NCBI GenBank assembly: GCA_947503785.1
Contig: CANNFB010000001.1
Location: forward strand, 62,001 to 126,000
Source: an uncultured Campylobacterales bacterium
Lineage (GTDB): Bacteria; Campylobacterota; Campylobacteria; Campylobacterales; Arcobacteraceae
Direction of reading: 5' to 3'
DNA length: 64,000 nucleotides
Shown: piece after piece, positions 60,853 to 64,000 of the stretch
Layout: each line of letters begins with the position of its first letter
How positions within the stretch are numbered: the stretch's first letter is position 1
The notes under the pieces: model-generated
Told to the model about the DNA's origin: nothing
The model's input: the letters and a program-made list of their open reading frames with translations, nothing else
Databases searched by the model: none
Program-made: the position numbers and the translations under genes

Positions 60853-62058
60853 GTGAAAGAGTTTTTAAAGAATTTTGGCCCAGGTATTATTATGGCATCG
60901 TCTGCTGTTGGTGGCTCACATATTATAGCTTCAACACAAGCTGGAGCATACTATGGTTATCAATTAGCCTTATTTATTATTATTGTGAATTTATTAAAAT
61001 ATCCATTTTATAGATTTGCTTTTGATTATAGTACTATTCATAATAAAACCCTACTTCAAGGTTATAGCGAAAAAGGGAAAGGCTATTTATGGGTGTTTTT
61101 AGTTTTTAATGCCTTTGCAACAGTTGTAAATGTAGCAGGAGGAACACTACTTAGTGCAGTTTTATTAAAAATGCTAATACCACTTGATTTATCACTACAA
61201 GTTTATAGTATTTTTGTACTTCTTTCTTATTTATTAATACTTTATTATAAACAATATAAAGCCTTAGATAGTGTATCAAAAATCATCATGCTATTTCTAA
61301 GTATAACTACTGTTGTAGCTTTAATTCTAGCCTTTACTCAAACAAGTGCAACACCAGTGGATTTTATAGAACCAAATCCCTTTCAGTTAGCAGCAATTCC
61401 ATTTTTAATAGCACTTATGGGTTGGATGCCCTCACCTATGGAACTTAGTGTTTCAGCTTCTATTTGGGTAGTTGAAAAAAATAAACTAGATCCTGAATAT
61501 AAAAAAAGAAGACTCATTGACTTTAACGGCAGTTATTTAGTAACTATAATCTTGGCTTTAATGTTTATGTCTTTGGGTGCTTTAGTTCAATATGGACAAG
61601 ATATAACACCTCTTAGTGGTGGGAAATTTATCAATCAATTTATTGATATGTATGCTATTAGTATTGGAGAATGGTCAAAAGGATTTATTACTTTTGTTGC
61701 TTTTATTTGTATATACGGTACAACAATAGTTGCAGTTGATGGTTACTCAAGATGTAATCATCAAAGTATTGCTTTACTAAAAGATAAAACAACACAAGTT
61801 TTTTCACATAAAGCTTTACAATACTCTATGCTTTTTACAACTACTGTAGCATTTTTTGTAATACAATTTTTTAGTTCTTCAATTGGAAAAATGATACCTT
61901 TTGCAATGACTGCATCATTTTTATCAGCACCTGTATTTGCATACTTAAATTATAGTTTATCAAAGCAATATGAAAAACCAACATGGCTTACACTTTTAGC
62001 ACTTGCTGGACTTGTATATTTAGCTTCTATGGTTGTAGTTTATTTTATATTTTCTTAA
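60853..62058 (+). CDS. Nramp-superfamily transporter in the thiamine operon
   Basis: A 401-residue membrane protein with about 11 helices. The start FLKNFGPGIIMASSAVGGSHIIASTQAGAYYG is the TM1 motif of the Nramp/APC fold, with Ser/His where classic manganese transporters have the DPGN metal site (here AVGGSH). A later ALMGWMPSPMELSVSASIWVVEK replaces the canonical TM6 metal motif. It begins with GTG 1 base after thiE and is the last gene of the riboswitch-controlled operon. That location and the altered metal site suggest transport of a thiamine-related molecule rather than Mn2+/Fe2+; this is inference. It is not CytX (NCS1 family). Confidence 0.75.
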   Translation: MKEFLKNFGPGIIMASSAVGGSHIIASTQAGAYYGYQLALFIIIVNLLKYPFYRFAFDYSTIHNKTLLQGYSEKGKGYLWVFLVFNAFATVVNVAGGTLLSAVLLKMLIPLDLSLQVYSIFVLLSYLLILYYKQYKALDSVSKIIMLFLSITTVVALILAFTQTSATPVDFIEPNPFQLAAIPFLIALMGWMPSPMELSVSASIWVVEKNKLDPEYKKRRLIDFNGSYLVTIILALMFMSLGALVQYGQDITPLSGGKFINQFIDMYAISIGEWSKGFITFVAFICIYGTTIVAVDGYSRCNHQSIALLKDKTTQVFSHKALQYSMLFTTTVAFFVIQFFSSSIGKMIPFAMTASFLSAPVFAYLNYSLSKQYEKPTWLTLLALAGLVYLASMVVVYFIFS

Positions 62059-62071
62059 GTAGAATAAAGAA

Positions 62072-62728
62072 TTAAACGAAGTTCTTGATGGAAGTTTTTC
62101 CATCTTCTACTTTGTATACTCTATTAGCTATTTTTTCGCAATCACTCAAATCATGTGTAACCATGATAGTAAATAGCTTTCGTTTTTTTGAAATATCTTT
62201 TACTAACTCAAGCATTTTTTCTCTAGTACTTAAGTCTAATCCTGTAAAAGGTTCATCTAAAAGTAAAATTGGTTTTTTTCTTATAAGTGATCTAGCTAAA
62301 GCAACTCTTTGACTTTGTCCACCTGAAAGTGTTGAAGCTAGTTTATCTTCAAAACCTTCTAGCCCTACTTCTTTTAAAATCATTTTTGCTTCTTCTATCT
62401 CTTCTTTTTTGGGTTTTATAGAAGTACTAATACCTAAAAGTACATTTTTAATAACACTTAAATGCTCAAAGGTATTGTATTTTTGAAAAAGAGTAGTTAG
62501 TGGTCTAGCTTCTGCACTTAAAGTACTGATTTCAACATCATTAAGAGTTATACTTCCACTTAGAGGATTTAAAAAACCTGCTATTAAATCTAATAGTGTT
62601 GATTTACCACTTCCACTTTGACCTATGATTCCTACAATTTCATTTTCTTTTACAAATAAAGAAAAATCATAATCATTTTTTATATTATTCTCTTCATAAC
62701 TATATTTTAGATTGCTAATATTAAGCAT
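62072..62728 (-). CDS. thiQ: ABC transporter ATPase, ThiQ-like
   Basis: About 218 residues from ATG 62728, with AAGGA upstream: Walker A IIGQSGSGKSTLLDLIAGF, Q-loop LFQKYNTFEHLSVIKNVLLG, signature TLSGGQSQRVALARSL, Walker B PILLLDEPFTGLDLSTR and H-loop MVTHDLSDCEKIA. The short length and QKYNTFEHLSV fit ThiQ, with an iron (FbpC-like) importer as alternative. A longer reading to 62770 would lie inside the permease gene. It converges on the thiamine operon. Confidence 0.78.
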   Translation of the reverse strand: MLNISNLKYSYEENNIKNDYDFSLFVKENEIVGIIGQSGSGKSTLLDLIAGFLNPLSGSITLNDVEISTLSAEARPLTTLFQKYNTFEHLSVIKNVLLGISTSIKPKKEEIEEAKMILKEVGLEGFEDKLASTLSGGQSQRVALARSLIRKKPILLLDEPFTGLDLSTREKMLELVKDISKKRKLFTIMVTHDLSDCEKIANRVYKVEDGKTSIKNFV

Positions 62729-64000
62729 TGTTTTTCCTTGTAAAAATTCTTGGTAAAAGTATAAAAACACTTAGTGTTAAAACAAGAAGTATCAAAGCTA
62801 CTCCTGCACCATCTTTTGTTTGATATGAACCCATTAGACTATAAAGATACCATGGTAGTGTTGTAATTTCGTCACTTCCAAATAAAGCAATTACTCCTAA
62901 ATCTCCTAAGGAAAGACAAAAAGAAAGTGCAAAAACATAGAGAACTGATGACTTTAGATATGGCCATTCACAATACAGCCATCTTTTACTTCCTTTTAAA
63001 TTTAAAGAAAAGGAAAGCTTGTCATATCTTTGAGCAATATTTAACATAGGTGGATAAAGGATTGAAAGTGCAAAAGGTAATGACATCAAAATATTTGCAC
63101 ATAAAACTGCTCCAAAAGCCCAAAGGGATAATGGAGCTTCAAACTTTTGTGAAAATAGGAAAAAGCCTAATCCTAAAATAAGTGAAGGAATTGCTAAGTA
63201 TATATTTCCAGAGAAAGCTATTAGGATATTTATAAAACTTCTTGTTTTTGATTGTTTTATTCTATGCTTAATATTAAAGTTTCTTCTTGTATCACTAATT
63301 AAAAGAGCAAATAGAACTGTTAATATACTAGAAACTGTAGCTATTACTAAACTTGTAAGAAGTGATTTTAAAAACACCTCATCAGTAAAAATTCTTTTAA
63401 AATCAGCACCTAAACCATCTACAACAATAGAGATTAGAGGTAAAACAAAAACAAGTGTTGAAAAAGTAATTATAAAGATTTGAAAAGCTTTTATTTTTTT
63501 TGTTTCACTCCAAGGAATATGAGTAGTACTTGTTTTGATATTTGAAATACCTGCTTTAAAATTAGCAGATAGAAAAACTAAAACTATTGTAATACTAAGC
63601 TGTATCAATGCTAATTTTAAAGCCAAAGGTATATCAAAATCAAGTCTTACTGCTTCATAAATAGCAACTTCTAAAGTGTTATATGAAGGTGAACCTCCAA
63701 GTGTTAGTACTATTGCAAACGAGGTAAAACATAATAAAAGTATAGTTGAAGAAATACTTCTTAGAGAAAGTTTTATTGCTGGATACTCTATAAGTCTAAA
63801 TCGTTGAAGTACAGAGAAGTTTAAACTTTTTGCTAGTTTATATCTCTCTTTAGGAATAGATTCAAACACATGTAATAAACTTCTTGCTGCAAAAGAGGCA
63901 TTTAGATATACATGAGCTATTAAAATACCTCCCAATCCATAAATAGAGTTTTCAAAAGAGTAATCGAAAAGATATAAAAGCGTTCTATTTAGCCAACCAT
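62721..64000 (-). CDS. thiP: ABC transporter permease, ThiP-like (5' end beyond window)
   Basis: At least 426 residues, still open at the right edge: sequence upstream of the first available start (GWLNRTLLYLFDYSFENSIYG) is in frame and conserved in the family, so the gene continues. It has two BPD_transp_1 permease halves, with GLGGILIAHVYLNASFAARSLLHVFESIPKERYKLAKSLNFS in the first and SIGNIYLAIPSLILGLGFFLF-like helices in the second. This matches ThiP (thiamine/TPP importer) or the related ferric FbpB; the thiamine neighbourhood favours ThiP. It overlaps thiQ by 8 bases. The binding protein should lie to the right of the window. Confidence 0.78.
   Translation of the reverse strand, partial: GWLNRTLLYLFDYSFENSIYGLGGILIAHVYLNASFAARSLLHVFESIPKERYKLAKSLNFSVLQRFRLIEYPAIKLSLRSISSTILLLCFTSFAIVLTLGGSPSYNTLEVAIYEAVRLDFDIPLALKLALIQLSITIVLVFLSANFKAGISNIKTSTTHIPWSETKKIKAFQIFIITFSTLVFVLPLISIVVDGLGADFKRIFTDEVFLKSLLTSLVIATVSSILTVLFALLISDTRRNFNIKHRIKQSKTRSFINILIAFSGNIYLAIPSLILGLGFFLFSQKFEAPLSLWAFGAVLCANILMSLPFALSILYPPMLNIAQRYDKLSFSLNLKGSKRWLYCEWPYLKSSVLYVFALSFCLSLGDLGVIALFGSDEITTLPWYLYSLMGSYQTKDGAGVALILLVLTLSVFILLPRIFTRKNNA

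Noticed and set aside
60853-62058. CytX hydroxymethylpyrimidine permease
   Set aside because: CytX belongs to the NCS1 family; the sequence here has an Nramp-type TM1 (FGPGIIMASSAVGGSH).
1-64000. CRISPR array, rRNA operon, insertion sequence or replication origin
   Set aside because: No regularly spaced repeats, rRNA signature, transposase ORF or DnaA-box cluster was found on reading either strand.

Overview
The window is AT-rich chromosomal DNA from a member of the Campylobacterota, most likely an Arcobacter-group (Arcobacteraceae) species. Supporting signs are: sensor kinases with the HQWRQPLS H-box; a UPF0323-type lipoprotein next to a glutathionylspermidine-synthase-like gene (an arrangement I recall from Campylobacter jejuni Cj0371/Cj0372); a CetB-like PAS protein; short ExbB/ExbD/TonB proteins; and very low GC throughout. 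Genus is inference; no rRNA gene lies in the window.

Layout. 1-3.8 kb: a corrinoid or haem type TonB receptor with the start of its periplasmic binding protein, a small upstream ORF with a very strong ribosome binding site, and a TauE/SafE-like plus NosL-like membrane pair. 4-6.1 kb: a diguanylate cyclase and a HAD phosphatase. 6.1-13.2 kb: a long minus-strand directon (malic enzyme, PurU, TrmL, an OmpR-type two-component system, an SPFH/NfeD pair, ExbB-ExbD-TonB). 13.5-21.6 kb: metabolic and redox genes (PgeF, AroE, MdaB-like, nitroreductase, phosphoesterase, PAS protein, ATP-grasp ligase, an orphan FdhC-like cytochrome b). 21.6-27.1 kb: a minus-strand directon with LpxK, a DegT-family aminotransferase, NadE, two tandem small BFD-like Fe-S proteins and a TerB/J-domain protein. 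27.2-40 kb: TatBC, QueA, an exonuclease, a sodium symporter, cold-shock protein, RNase D-like protein, Aat, a large PAS/GAF histidine kinase, RlmF and tRNA-Leu(CAA).

40-52 kb is the variable part. It holds proteins of unknown function (one with a possible PD-(D/E)XK signature), a PadR/HAAS pair with a perfect 27-bp palindromic operator, a predicted structured small RNA, a broken small ORF, a HigBA toxin-antitoxin pair with an 18-bp palindromic operator, dispersed palindromic repeats, and a two-gene ATPase + HNH nuclease system resembling Septu (PtuA/PtuB). Immediately upstream of that system is a decayed ~100-bp copy of the Walker B part of sbcC. Three genes of visibly higher GC separate it from the intact sbcDC operon. 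I read this as an integration or recombination scar.

55-64 kb is a thiamine salvage locus: thiZX, then a promoter and TPP riboswitch, then tenA-thiY-thiM-thiD-thiE and an Nramp-superfamily transporter. ThiPQ-like ABC genes converge on it from the right edge. Together they would import and recycle pyrimidine and thiazole pieces of thiamine as well as thiamine itself. No thiC, thiG or thiS is visible here. Two leader-type structures, each with a terminator just ahead of a gene (near 3.85 kb and 34.35 kb, the second with a 7-codon ORF), are the best unannotated regulatory candidates.
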